Part shown: piece by piece, positions 1-7,723 of the stretch
Layout of the letters: each line of letters opens with the position of its first letter
Position numbering within the stretch: the first letter of the stretch is position 1
Assembly: GCA_023416315.1 (NCBI GenBank)
Contig: JAEZIA010000404.1
Span: 1-19,443, forward strand
From: Actinomycetes bacterium
Lineage (GTDB): Bacteria > Actinomycetota > Actinomycetes > Mycobacteriales > Mycobacteriaceae
DNA: 19,443 nucleotides
Direction: 5' to 3'
Program-made: the position numbers and the translations under genes
Notes under the pieces: generated by a model
What the model saw: only the letters and a program-made list of their open reading frames with translations
The model's database searches: none
What the model was told of the DNA's origin: nothing

Positions 1-37
1 GGTCACCGGCTGGACCACAATAAGCAGGAGAAACACC

Positions 38-1333
38 ATGCCGGCAATCGTCCTCATCGGCGCCCAGTGGGGCGACGAGGGCAAAGGAAAAGCCACCGAT
101 CTACTCGGTGGGCGTGTGCAGTGGGTGGTGCGCTACCAGGGCGGTAACAACGCCGGGCACACCGTGGTCTTGCCGACGGGCGAGAACTTCGCGTTGCACC
201 TCATCCCCTCGGGCATCCTGACCCCCGGAGTAACCAACGTCATCGGCAACGGCGTCGTCGTGGACCCGGGCGTGCTGCTGAACGAGCTCGCCGGCCTGGA
301 GGATCGCGGTGTCGACACCTCCAGGCTGCTGATCTCGGCCGACGCGCACCTGTTGATGCCGTATCACGTGGCCATCGACAAGGTCACCGAGCGCTACATG
401 GGAAGCAAGAAGATCGGCACCACCGGTCGCGGTATCGGCCCGTGCTACCAGGACAAGATCGCGCGGATGGGTATCCGCGCCGCCGACGTCCTGGACCGCG
501 ATCTGCTGGCCGCCAAGATCGAGGGCTCCCTCGAGCTCAAGAACCAGGTGCTGGTCAAGATCTACAACCGCAAGGCGCTGGACGCCGAGGAGGTCCTCGA
601 GACGCTGCTGGCCCAGGCCGAGGGCTTCAAGCACCGCATCGCCGACACCCGCCTCGAGCTCAACAACGCGCTGGAGTCCGGCGAGACCGTGCTGCTGGAG
701 GGATCACAGGGCACGCTGCTCGACGTCGACCACGGCACCTATCCGTACGTCACGTCGTCCAATCCCACCGCGGGCGGGGCCGCCGTCGGCTCGGGCATCG
801 GGCCGACCCGGATCACCACCGTGCTCGGCATCCTGAAGGCCTACACCACCCGGGTCGGGTCCGGGCCGTTCCCGACCGAGCTGTTCGACGAGAACGGCGA
901 GTACCTGGCCAAGACCGGCGGCGAGATCGGGGTGACCACCGGACGCCGGCGCCGCTGCGGCTGGTTCGACGCGGTGATCGCCCGCTACGCCACTCGGGTC
1001 AACGGCATCACCGACTACTTCCTGACCAAGCTCGACGTGCTCTCGAGCCTGCCGACGGTCCCGGTGTGCGTGGGCTACACGGTCGACGGCAAGCGGACCA
1101 GCGAGATGCCGATGACCCAGAGCGACATCGCCCGCGCCGAACCGATCTACGAGGAACTGCCCGGCTGGTGGGAGGACATCTCCGGCGCCCGCGAATTCGA
1201 CGACCTGCCGCCCAAGGCGCGCGACTATGTGCTGCGCCTGGAAGAGCTTGCCGGAGCCTATGTTTCGTGCATCGGCGTGGGACCCGGCCGAGACCAGACC
1301 ATCGTGCGACGCGATGTGCTGGCGCCGCGATGA
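38..1333 (+). CDS. purA: Adenylosuccinate synthetase
   Basis: Cytosolic enzyme that joins IMP and aspartate using GTP to give adenylosuccinate, the first committed step from IMP to AMP. The 431-residue product has the usual family length. The N-terminal P-loop GAQWGDEGKGK (residues 8-18) contains the catalytic Asp13, and NNAGHTVV contains catalytic His41, with the same numbering as the E. coli enzyme. The TTGRGIGP segment lies near residue 130 and the nucleotide-binding VTTGRRRRCGW segment near residue 300. The ATG start is supported by AGGAG at 26-30, seven bases upstream. The stop overlaps the ATG of the next gene (ATGA), so the two are probably translated together. In M. tuberculosis purA (Rv0357c) has the same downstream neighbour. 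The promoter is outside or at the very edge of the window. Confidence 0.98.
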   Translation: MPAIVLIGAQWGDEGKGKATDLLGGRVQWVVRYQGGNNAGHTVVLPTGENFALHLIPSGILTPGVTNVIGNGVVVDPGVLLNELAGLEDRGVDTSRLLISADAHLLMPYHVAIDKVTERYMGSKKIGTTGRGIGPCYQDKIARMGIRAADVLDRDLLAAKIEGSLELKNQVLVKIYNRKALDAEEVLETLLAQAEGFKHRIADTRLELNNALESGETVLLEGSQGTLLDVDHGTYPYVTSSNPTAGGAAVGSGIGPTRITTVLGILKAYTTRVGSGPFPTELFDENGEYLAKTGGEIGVTTGRRRRCGWFDAVIARYATRVNGITDYFLTKLDVLSSLPTVPVCVGYTVDGKRTSEMPMTQSDIARAEPIYEELPGWWEDISGAREFDDLPPKARDYVLRLEELAGAYVSCIGVGPGRDQTIVRRDVLAPR

Positions 1334-1998
1334 CCGACGGCGATGAGCGCTCGCGCGAAGAGCAGACCGACAGAGAAAACGAACTCGATCCCGACTACTA
1401 CAAGCACGGCGGCTTCCCGAAGTTCGAAGCCGCCGAGCCCGGACCGGGCTTCGGTCGGTTTCTGGCCGCGATGCGCCGGGTGCAGGACCTGGCGGTATCG
1501 GCGAACCCGGATCCGGACACCTGGACCGCGGCCGCCGACCGCGCCGAAGCGCTGGTGAGCCTGCTCGAGGATTTCGAAGCGGCCGAAGGCGTCGGCCCGG
1601 CCAACCGGGTGCCCAGCCTGCCCGGGGCGGGCAGCCTGCTGATGCCGCCGTATCACGTCGTCAAGTTCGACGCCGGCGCCGTCGAACTGACGGTGCGGTT
1701 CAGCCGGTTTCACGTCGGCGGTAACTATGCCGTGCACGGCGGCGTCCTGCCGCTGATGTTCGACTCGATGTTCGGCATGGTGATCCACGCCGCGGGCCGC
1801 CCGATCAGCCGGACCGCTTTCCTGCACGTCGACTACCGCAGCGTCACACCGATCGACACCGAACTGACGATGCGCGGATGGCTGCGAGAAGCCGAGGGAC
1901 GCAAGGCCTTCGTCAACGCCGAGCTGCGACGCCAGGACGGTACCCTCTGCGCCGAGGCACACGGATTGATGGTGCGTCTGCTGCCCGGGCAGCCCTGA
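1330..1998 (+). CDS. Hotdog-fold thioesterase-like protein (Rv0356c-like)
   Basis: A 222-residue protein whose C-terminal two-thirds looks like the PaaI/4HBT hotdog thioesterase fold. The segment AVHGGVLPLMFDSMFG (residues 134-149) matches the conserved HGG-containing helix that carries the active site in acyl-CoA thioesterases. RTAFLHVDYRSVTPI (161-175) matches the following strand. Before this lies an acidic, polar N-terminus (residues 1-25) and a predicted helical stretch of about 60 residues, typical of the mycobacterial Rv0356c group. ATG at 1330 was chosen because it overlaps the purA stop codon as ATGA and the homology-like part needs no earlier start. Acyl-CoA hydrolysis is inferred from the fold; the substrate is unknown, and no link to purine synthesis beyond co-translation is visible. 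Confidence 0.85.
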   Translation: MTDGDERSREEQTDRENELDPDYYKHGGFPKFEAAEPGPGFGRFLAAMRRVQDLAVSANPDPDTWTAAADRAEALVSLLEDFEAAEGVGPANRVPSLPGAGSLLMPPYHVVKFDAGAVELTVRFSRFHVGGNYAVHGGVLPLMFDSMFGMVIHAAGRPISRTAFLHVDYRSVTPIDTELTMRGWLREAEGRKAFVNAELRRQDGTLCAEAHGLMVRLLPGQP

Positions 1999-2017
1999 CA
2001 TCTGCCACCATGACGGC

Positions 2018-2698
2018 GTGGCCCAGAACCGCTCGTCGACCCTGAAAAGCCTGACCACTCCGCGGGCGGCCGCGGCCGCGGGCGTGGCGTTCGCGTTGTT
2101 GTTCGGCGCCAACCTGATCCTGATCCGGTCGTCGCTGCCGGAGGACGCGGCGCCCGGCTCACCGTGGCTCGACGCCGCGGGCGACAAGATGAAGATCGCG
2201 GCCATCCTGATGCCGTTCGCCGGAATCAGCTTCCTGTGGTTCATCGGCGTCGTGCGCGACGGCATGGGCCGTCTGGAGGACCGGTTCTTCTCCACCGTCT
2301 TCCTGGGCAGCGGCTTGTTGTTCCTGGCGATGATGTTCGTCACCAGCGCGATCGGTGCCGGTTTGGCTGCCAGTAACTCCGCGGTGGGGCATGAGCTGCT
2401 CGGCCACAGTGAGGTCGCGCTGTTCGGTCAGATGGTGGTGCTCGCGCTGGCGAAGACGTACGCGCTGCGGATGGCCGCGGTGTTCATGATCTCGCTGGCG
2501 ACGATCTGGCTGCGCACGTCGTTGATGCCGCGGTGGCTGGTGTACGTCACCTACCTGCTGGCCGTCGCGCTGCTGATCGCCAGTGACGTCAGCATGTGGC
2601 TGACCCTGGGCTTCCCGATCTGGGTGCTGGTGGTCAGCCTGCTGCTGCTGGCCCGGGCGGGTGTGTTCGATGCACTGCGTGACGAACACCCGCACTGA
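2018..2698 (+). CDS. Six-helix integral membrane protein of unknown function
   Basis: A 226-residue hydrophobic protein with about six membrane-spanning segments near residues 17-37, 58-78, 92-115, 147-165, 172-190 and 195-213. The N-terminus is short and positively charged (MAQNRSSTLKSLTTPR) and the tail is charged (RDEHPH). I do not recognise a named family or catalytic motif. GTG at 2018 was chosen because the only nearby ATG (2010) is in another frame that closes after about a dozen codons. The gene starts 19 bases after the thioesterase-like gene and may be the third gene of the purA transcript. Its stop is separated by only three bases (TGA-gcg-TCA) from the stop of the convergent P450 gene. 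Confidence 0.8.
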   Translation: MAQNRSSTLKSLTTPRAAAAAGVAFALLFGANLILIRSSLPEDAAPGSPWLDAAGDKMKIAAILMPFAGISFLWFIGVVRDGMGRLEDRFFSTVFLGSGLLFLAMMFVTSAIGAGLAASNSAVGHELLGHSEVALFGQMVVLALAKTYALRMAAVFMISLATIWLRTSLMPRWLVYVTYLLAVALLIASDVSMWLTLGFPIWVLVVSLLLLARAGVFDALRDEHPH

Positions 2699-2701
2699 GC
2701 G

Positions 2702-3907
2702 TCACCACGTCACTGGCAGCGACCGCAGACCGTAGATGAAGTGGAACGGTTTGAACTCGATGGCCTCGAACGGCTCGGAGCACCCGAGCGTGGGGAAGCG
2801 CCGCAGTAGTGCGGGAAAGGCGATACGCATCTCCATACGGGCCAGCGGCGCGCCGAGGCAGTGATGCACCCCGTGGCCGAAGGCCAAGTGGCTCAGGCTG
2901 TCTCGCGTGATATCCAAAACATCGGGGTGCTCGACGAACGCCGCATCCCGGTTTCCCGACGCCAGTGACGCCAGCACCAGGCTGCCGACCGGGATCTCGA
3001 CGCCGCCGACCTCGACGTCACCGGTGGTGATCCGCGGGATGCTGCTGTGCACGATTGCCAGCCAGCGCAACAGCTCCTCGACGGCTGGTACAACCGCGTC
3101 GGGGTGGTCGCGCACCGCGGCAAGCTGATCGGGATGCCGCAGCAGCGCCAACGTGCCGAGGCTCAGCATGTTCGATGTGGTCTCGTGGCCGGCCAGCAAG
3201 AGCAGCGAAGCGATGCCGATCAGCTCGGCGTCGGTGAGCTCGGCGCCGTGCTCACGCACCAGCATGCCGAGCATGTCCTCGCGTGGCGCCCGCCGCGCAG
3301 AGTCCACCAGCGTGCCCATGTACGCGCGGCCCCGCCGCACCAGCTCCAGCCGTTCGGGTATCGGCAGGGACAGGTCGAGCTGCCGGGCGCTGCGGCGCTG
3401 GAAATCCTCGCGGTCCTCATACGGCACGCCGAGCAGTTCGCAAATCACCAGCGAGGGGATCGGCAACGCGAACTCGGCCACCAGATCGGCTGGCGGACCG
3501 GTATTTTCGAGGGCGTTCAGTCGCTCGTCGACAATCTCGACGATCCGTGGCTCGAGCGCCTTCATCCGCCGCACGGTGAACTCTCCGGTCAGCATCCGGC
3601 GTAGCCGGGTGTGCTCGGGCGGGTCGAGGGCCAACAGGTTGCCCGCCCGCGCGGCCGCCTGCTCCTCCTCGGCCAGCCGCGGTGCGCCGGGCACCACGAA
3701 ACCCGGCGGCCTGCTGTTGGCGAAGTGCGCGTGATCGGACAGCACGGCCTTGACGTCGTCGTACCGGGTGATCAGGTACACCTGCATGCCGAACGGGTTG
3801 ACGTCGGTGACCACTCCGCTGCCGTCGCGAATCTCCCGCAGTTCGGGTACCGGGTCGAACCCGTTGCGCCGCATATGCAGTGGCGGCTGCGCGGCGGTGG
3901 ACGTCAT
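2702..3907 (-). CDS. Cytochrome P450
   Basis: Soluble bacterial-type P450 monooxygenase of 401 residues, the normal length for class I enzymes that take electrons from a ferredoxin and ferredoxin reductase. The I-helix oxygen-activation motif AGHETT is at residues 239-244, the K-helix ExxR is E278-LL-R281, and the heme-binding loop FGHGVHHCLG (343-352) carries the cysteine ligand Cys350. Overall style resembles actinobacterial CYP105/CYP107-type enzymes; no exact CYP family can be assigned by eye and the substrate is unknown. The ATG at 3907-3905 overlaps the TGA of the upstream exporter gene (ATGA on the minus strand), which favours it over an in-frame start 18 codons earlier inside the exporter. 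No ferredoxin gene lies beside it. Co-expression with the exporter suggests the P450 may make or modify what is exported; this is inference. Confidence 0.95.
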   Translation of the reverse strand: MTSTAAQPPLHMRRNGFDPVPELREIRDGSGVVTDVNPFGMQVYLITRYDDVKAVLSDHAHFANSRPPGFVVPGAPRLAEEEQAAARAGNLLALDPPEHTRLRRMLTGEFTVRRMKALEPRIVEIVDERLNALENTGPPADLVAEFALPIPSLVICELLGVPYEDREDFQRRSARQLDLSLPIPERLELVRRGRAYMGTLVDSARRAPREDMLGMLVREHGAELTDAELIGIASLLLLAGHETTSNMLSLGTLALLRHPDQLAAVRDHPDAVVPAVEELLRWLAIVHSSIPRITTGDVEVGGVEIPVGSLVLASLASGNRDAAFVEHPDVLDITRDSLSHLAFGHGVHHCLGAPLARMEMRIAFPALLRRFPTLGCSEPFEAIEFKPFHFIYGLRSLPVTW

Positions 3908-6012
3908 GCCTCGACGGTACGCGCCTCCGGTTCGATCTCGGCGGGCTTGAACGCCGGCCACCAGATTGCCGGGCCGATCAGGGTGAACAACGCCGGGATC
4001 ACCACCGTGCGCACCACGAAGGTGTCCAACAGGATGCCGAGACCGACGATGATGCCCAGCTGGGTCAGCACGATCAGCGGCAGCACGCCCAGCACGGTGA
4101 ACACCGCCGCCAGCACGATCCCGGCGCTCGTGATCACCGCACCGGTCGCCGACACCGCACGGACGATCCCGCCCCGGGTACCGTGCTGCGGGGTCTCCTC
4201 ACGGGCCCGTGTGACCAGGAAGATCGTGTAGTCCACGCCGAGCGCGACCAGGAACAGGAACGCGAACAGCGGGGTGGTGCTGTCCAGCGCGGGAAAGCCG
4301 AGCACGTGCACGCTGACCCAGCCGCCCAGGCCGAGTGCGGCCATGGTGGACAGCACGGTCGCGGCCACCAGCACCAGCGGCGCGAGTGCGGCCCGCAGCA
4401 GGATGTACAACACCGCGAGTACCACGATCAGGATCGCCGGGATCACCACCCACCGGTCGTGCACGGCGGCGTTCTTGGCATCCAGCGCCTGCGCGTCCGA
4501 CCCGCCGACCAGCGCGTCGGGATCGGCCTCGTGGACCGAGTTGCGCAGTGCGGCAACGGTATCGAACGCTGCGTCGGAGGCAGGCTCGGCAGCGATGACG
4601 ACCTGCCACTGACTGAGTCCGGTGGACGACTCGCCCGCCGGGGTCACCGAGACGACTCCCGGCGTCGCACGGATCGCCTGGTCGATCGCGGCGCCGGCCT
4701 CGGTGCGGCCGATCACGCGGGTCGGGTCGGTGAGCCCGCTGGGGAAGTGGGCCGACAGGGTGCGGTATCCGGCCACCGAGTCGGCGTTCACCCGGAACTG
4801 GTCGATCTGGTTGAGCCCCACCGGAGTTGCCAGTAGCCCGGCCGCCAGCACGACCAGGGCCGCGGTGGAGGCGACGGTGACGCGACCGGCGTGGTTCGAC
4901 ACCCAGTCCGCGACCCGGTGCCAGGCGCCGGTAGTGGTGGTCTCCTCAGCGCCCGCGCGGGGGATGAACGGCCAGAACAACTTCGGGCCGAACAATGCCA
5001 GCAGCGGCGGCAACATCAGCAGGACGAACACGGCGGCGACCACCAGACCGGAGGCGGCCTGCACCCCGAGGCTGCGGGTGCTCGGCGACGACGCGAACAA
5101 CAGGGTCAGTAACGCCAGCACCACGGTCGCGTTGCTGGCCGCGATCGCCGGCCCGGCGAACCGCACCGCGGTGCGCAGCGCCGCCCGGTGATCGGCTGCG
5201 ATGCGCAACTCCTCCCGGTATCGCGAAATCAACAGCAGCGCATAGTTCGTCCCCGCGCCGAACACCAGCACGCTGGTGATGCCTGACGTCGAGCCGTCCG
5301 CGGTCATGCCGGTGGACTCGGCGATCGCCGAACCGAGGACCGCGGCGACCCGATCCGCGAACGCGATGACCAGAAGCGGCACCAGCCACAGCACCGGCGA
5401 CCGGTAGGTGATGATCAGCAGCAGCGCGACAACCGCGCCGGTGACGGCCAGCAGGGTGATGTTGGCCCCGGAGAACGCATTGGCGATGTCGGCGCCGAAC
5501 GCGGGCCCGCCGGTGACATTGGCGGTGAGCCCCTCCGGTAGCCCGGATTTCGCGGCGTCACGCAGTGACTTGAGTTCATCGTTCAGTGCGAAGCCCGACA
5601 GCGTGCTGTCGATCGGAACCGGGGCCAGCGCGGCCTTGCCGTCCTCGGATGCGCTGACCGGGATGGGCGGGCCGCCGGTGCCGGTGGCGGCGACCATGCG
5701 GCCGCGGGCTTCGTCGGCGGCGGTCAGGTCCGCCGGCGACAGCGGCGCACCGTCGGCCCGGGTGACGACCAGGATCACCGGGGCGGCGTCACCGCCGGGG
5801 AAGTCCTTGAGCAACGCGGCGGCCTTGGCCGACTCGGCGCCGGGCGGCAGCGAGACGGGGGACTGGTCGGCCGAGGAGCTCTGCCCGATGGCGCCCATCA
5901 GACCGCCGCCGATCAAGGCGAGGATCAGCGCCAGGAGCCACGAACGCCGATTGCTGACGAGTTCGCCGATGCGGTCCCACAGGGGACGTCGGGCGTCGAC
6001 TTCGCTGTGCAT
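3904..6012 (-). CDS. MMPL-family RND-type membrane transporter
   Basis: A 702-residue proton-driven exporter of the MMPL branch of the RND superfamily, with two tandem halves. Membrane segments lie near residues 25-43, a cluster at 186-342, one at 379-396 and a second cluster at 521-670. Two large extracytoplasmic loops lie between the single helices and the clusters (about 44-185 and 397-520). Signature sequences are FGAGTNYALLLISRYREEL (251-269) in the first half and LGVDYTIFLVTRAREE (591-606) in the second. The first half has Asn256-Tyr257 where many relatives have Asp-Tyr, while the second keeps Asp594-Tyr595. It lacks the long cytoplasmic tail of MmpL3 and is shorter than MmpL lipid exporters, so a drug or small-metabolite exporter is more likely. 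ATG at 6012 is used; GTG at 6015 adds one residue. The 3' end overlaps the P450 start (ATGA). Confidence 0.93.
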   Translation of the reverse strand: MHSEVDARRPLWDRIGELVSNRRSWLLALILALIGGGLMGAIGQSSSADQSPVSLPPGAESAKAAALLKDFPGGDAAPVILVVTRADGAPLSPADLTAADEARGRMVAATGTGGPPIPVSASEDGKAALAPVPIDSTLSGFALNDELKSLRDAAKSGLPEGLTANVTGGPAFGADIANAFSGANITLLAVTGAVVALLLIITYRSPVLWLVPLLVIAFADRVAAVLGSAIAESTGMTADGSTSGITSVLVFGAGTNYALLLISRYREELRIAADHRAALRTAVRFAGPAIAASNATVVLALLTLLFASSPSTRSLGVQAASGLVVAAVFVLLMLPPLLALFGPKLFWPFIPRAGAEETTTTGAWHRVADWVSNHAGRVTVASTAALVVLAAGLLATPVGLNQIDQFRVNADSVAGYRTLSAHFPSGLTDPTRVIGRTEAGAAIDQAIRATPGVVSVTPAGESSTGLSQWQVVIAAEPASDAAFDTVAALRNSVHEADPDALVGGSDAQALDAKNAAVHDRWVVIPAILIVVLAVLYILLRAALAPLVLVAATVLSTMAALGLGGWVSVHVLGFPALDSTTPLFAFLFLVALGVDYTIFLVTRAREETPQHGTRGGIVRAVSATGAVITSAGIVLAAVFTVLGVLPLIVLTQLGIIVGLGILLDTFVVRTVVIPALFTLIGPAIWWPAFKPAEIEPEARTVEA

Positions 6013-6071
6013 CACTTCAACATAGCTTCATTATCTGAACATTTCATCTTCTTAAGGGATACCCTGATTGG
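6013..6071. promoter_or_regulatory. AT-rich divergent promoter region with candidate MarR operator
   Basis: This 59-base gap between the divergent exporter and marR starts is strikingly AT-rich for the window. It contains the inverted repeat TTCA-N5-TGAA (6027-6039), with further TTCA copies at 6016 and 6043. For marR, TACCCT (6060-6065) fits the mycobacterial TAnnnT -10 box and sits six bases before the ATG, implying a leaderless transcript. TGAACA (6036-6041), 18 bases upstream, is a possible -35 overlapping the repeat. Repressor binding here could block both directions. All assignments are by eye. Confidence 0.45.
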
Positions 6072-6545
6072 ATGGAGTCTTCCCGCCGGCCCGCCCTGGA
6101 GGCCGCTGTGGTGGCCGACGTCCAGGCGCTCTCGGCCGAATCGGACCAGATCGGCCGGGTGTTCGCCGGCGTGCACCGGCTCTCGGCGAACGATTTCCGG
6201 GCCCTGGTCCACGTCATGGTCGCCGAGAACGCGGGTACCCCGTTGACCGCCGGAGAACTCAGCAGCCGGATGGGTTTGTCTGGGGCGGCGATCACATATC
6301 TGGTCGAGCGGATGATCGCGTCCGGTCACCTGCGGCGGGACTCCGACCCCGGTGACCGGCGCAAAGTGATCCTGCGCTACGCCGACCACGGCGTCGAGGT
6401 CGGCAAGGCGTTCTTCACGCCGCTGGCGGCCCACACGCACCGGGTGCTCGCCGACCTGCCCGAAGAGGATCTGGCCGCCGCGCACCGGGTCTTCGTTGCG
6501 GTGCTGTCCGCGATGACGGCATTCCGCGCCGATCTGAGTACGTGA
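6072..6545 (+). CDS. MarR-family transcriptional regulator
   Basis: A 157-residue winged helix-turn-helix protein, the typical MarR length. The helix-turn-helix spans about residues 57-83 (LTAGELSSRMGLSGAAITYL, followed by VERM), and the wing carries the hallmark DPGDRRKVILR (92-102). The flanking N- and C-terminal helices would form the dimer interface. MarR proteins usually repress a divergent operon and their own gene and release DNA on binding a small phenolic or lipophilic ligand. Here the divergent unit is the exporter-P450 pair, so it is the natural target (inference from layout). The ATG at 6072 is favoured because an in-frame TAnnnT box lies just upstream at leaderless spacing. The next gene, an ATPase, starts 41 bases downstream and may be cotranscribed. 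Confidence 0.93.
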   Translation: MESSRRPALEAAVVADVQALSAESDQIGRVFAGVHRLSANDFRALVHVMVAENAGTPLTAGELSSRMGLSGAAITYLVERMIASGHLRRDSDPGDRRKVILRYADHGVEVGKAFFTPLAAHTHRVLADLPEEDLAAAHRVFVAVLSAMTAFRADLST

Positions 6546-6586
6546 GGCCGTCGTAGCCTGTCGGGGTCGCCTGGTTAGGTGAATCC

Positions 6587-7702
6587 GTGCTCGACACCGT
6601 TGCCGTGGAGAACTACCGCTCGCTGCGCCGGCTGGTCGTGCCGCTGCGCGGCTGCAACATGGTCACCGGGCCGAACGGCTCGGGCAAGTCCAGCCTGTAT
6701 CGGGCTTTGCGGCTGTTGGCCGACTCGGCGCGCAACGGCGCGGTCAGCGCACTGGCCCGGGAGGGCGGGCTGAGCTCGACGATGTGGGCCGGCCAGGGCG
6801 AGAAGGGTCCGGTGAGCCTCAAGCTCGGCTTCTCCGGCGGTGATTTCGGCTATGCCGTGGACTTCGGCATGCCCCAGGAGACGCAAACGGCGTTCAACCT
6901 CGACCCCGAGATCAAGTCCGAGGTCGTGTGGGCCGGTGCGACGCTGCGCCCGTCCGCGGTGTTGGCGCAGCGGTCGGTGCGCACAGTCTTGCTCCGCGAC
7001 GTCGACGACGGCTGGCGCACGGTGGCCACCTTGCGGCCCTTCGACAGCATGCTCAGCGAGGTCGCCGACCCGCAGGCCGCGCCTGAACTGCTGGCGCTGC
7101 GTGAACGGGTGCGGTCCTGGCGGTTCTACGACCATGTCCGCACCGACGCCGACGCGCCTGCGCGCCGCCCTCAAATCGGTACTCGGACAATGGTTTTGAG
7201 CCACGACGGCGCCGACCTGGCCGCGGCGCTGCAGACCATCGCCGAGATCGGCGACGCCGATGCGCTCACCGAGGCCGTCGACAACGCGTTTCCGGGTAGC
7301 CGGGTGCAGATCCGCAGCGCCGACGGCCGCTTCGAGGTCACCCTTCGACAGCCCGGAATGCTGCGGGCGCTCACCGCCGCCGAACTGTCCGACGGCACGC
7401 TGCGCTACCTGCTGTGGGCCGCGGCACTGCTCACCCCGCGACCGGCCGAGCTGACCGTGCTCAACGAACCCGAGTCCAGCTTGCACCCGGACCTGCTGCC
7501 TGCGCTCGCCGCGCTGATCGCGCGATCGGCGGAACGTTCCCAGGTCGTCGTCGTCACTCACGCCGCCGCCTTGGTGCAGGCGCTGCGCAACCAACACCGG
7601 GACGTGAACGCGATCGAACTGACCAAGGAAATGGGCCGGACTGCGATCGTCGGTCAGGGCCTGCTCGACGAGCCGTCCTGGCACTGGCCTGCACGGGGAT
7701 GA
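6587..7702 (+). CDS. Stand-alone AAA/ABC-type ATPase (RecF/OLD-like, COG4637 style)
   Basis: A 371-residue predicted ATPase with the split ABC-class layout of RecF, SMC and OLD proteins. Walker A is GPNGSGKS (28-35), the ABC-like signature is LSDGT (267-271), Walker B with adjoining D-loop-like residues is LTVLNEPESSLHP (289-301), and the H-loop is VVVTHA (321-326). Between the nucleotide-binding halves lies a variable region of roughly 200 residues. There is no TOPRIM nuclease domain, so it is not a full OLD nuclease, and no partner nuclease or effector gene lies beside it. The start is GTG at 6587; no ATG precedes the conserved ENYRSLRRLVVPL opening. The biological role is unknown; such proteins are often annotated only as predicted ATPases. 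It sits between marR and purT with no overlap with either. Confidence 0.85.
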   Translation: MLDTVAVENYRSLRRLVVPLRGCNMVTGPNGSGKSSLYRALRLLADSARNGAVSALAREGGLSSTMWAGQGEKGPVSLKLGFSGGDFGYAVDFGMPQETQTAFNLDPEIKSEVVWAGATLRPSAVLAQRSVRTVLLRDVDDGWRTVATLRPFDSMLSEVADPQAAPELLALRERVRSWRFYDHVRTDADAPARRPQIGTRTMVLSHDGADLAAALQTIAEIGDADALTEAVDNAFPGSRVQIRSADGRFEVTLRQPGMLRALTAAELSDGTLRYLLWAAALLTPRPAELTVLNEPESSLHPDLLPALAALIARSAERSQVVVVTHAAALVQALRNQHRDVNAIELTKEMGRTAIVGQGLLDEPSWHWPARG

Positions 7703-7723
7703 GCCCACCTATCCTTGGGCATC

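Noticed and set aside
442..1329. Long plus-strand reading frame inside purA continuing into the thioesterase-like gene
   Set aside because: The part inside purA is an Arg/Gly/Pro-rich shadow frame; only the section from the ATG at 1330 reads like a real protein.
1258..2343. Long minus-strand open frame opposite the thioesterase-like and membrane-protein genes
   Set aside because: Arg/Gln/His-rich shadow composition with no motif; the plus strand carries recognisable genes throughout.
3908..3961. Longer P450 start 18 codons upstream
   Set aside because: It would lie inside the MMPL gene; the ATG at 3907 gives an exact ATGA overlap and a normal N-terminus.
3880..4836. 318-residue plus-strand open frame opposite the MMPL gene
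   Set aside because: Low-complexity His/Gln/Arg/Asp composition typical of antisense frames in GC-rich DNA.
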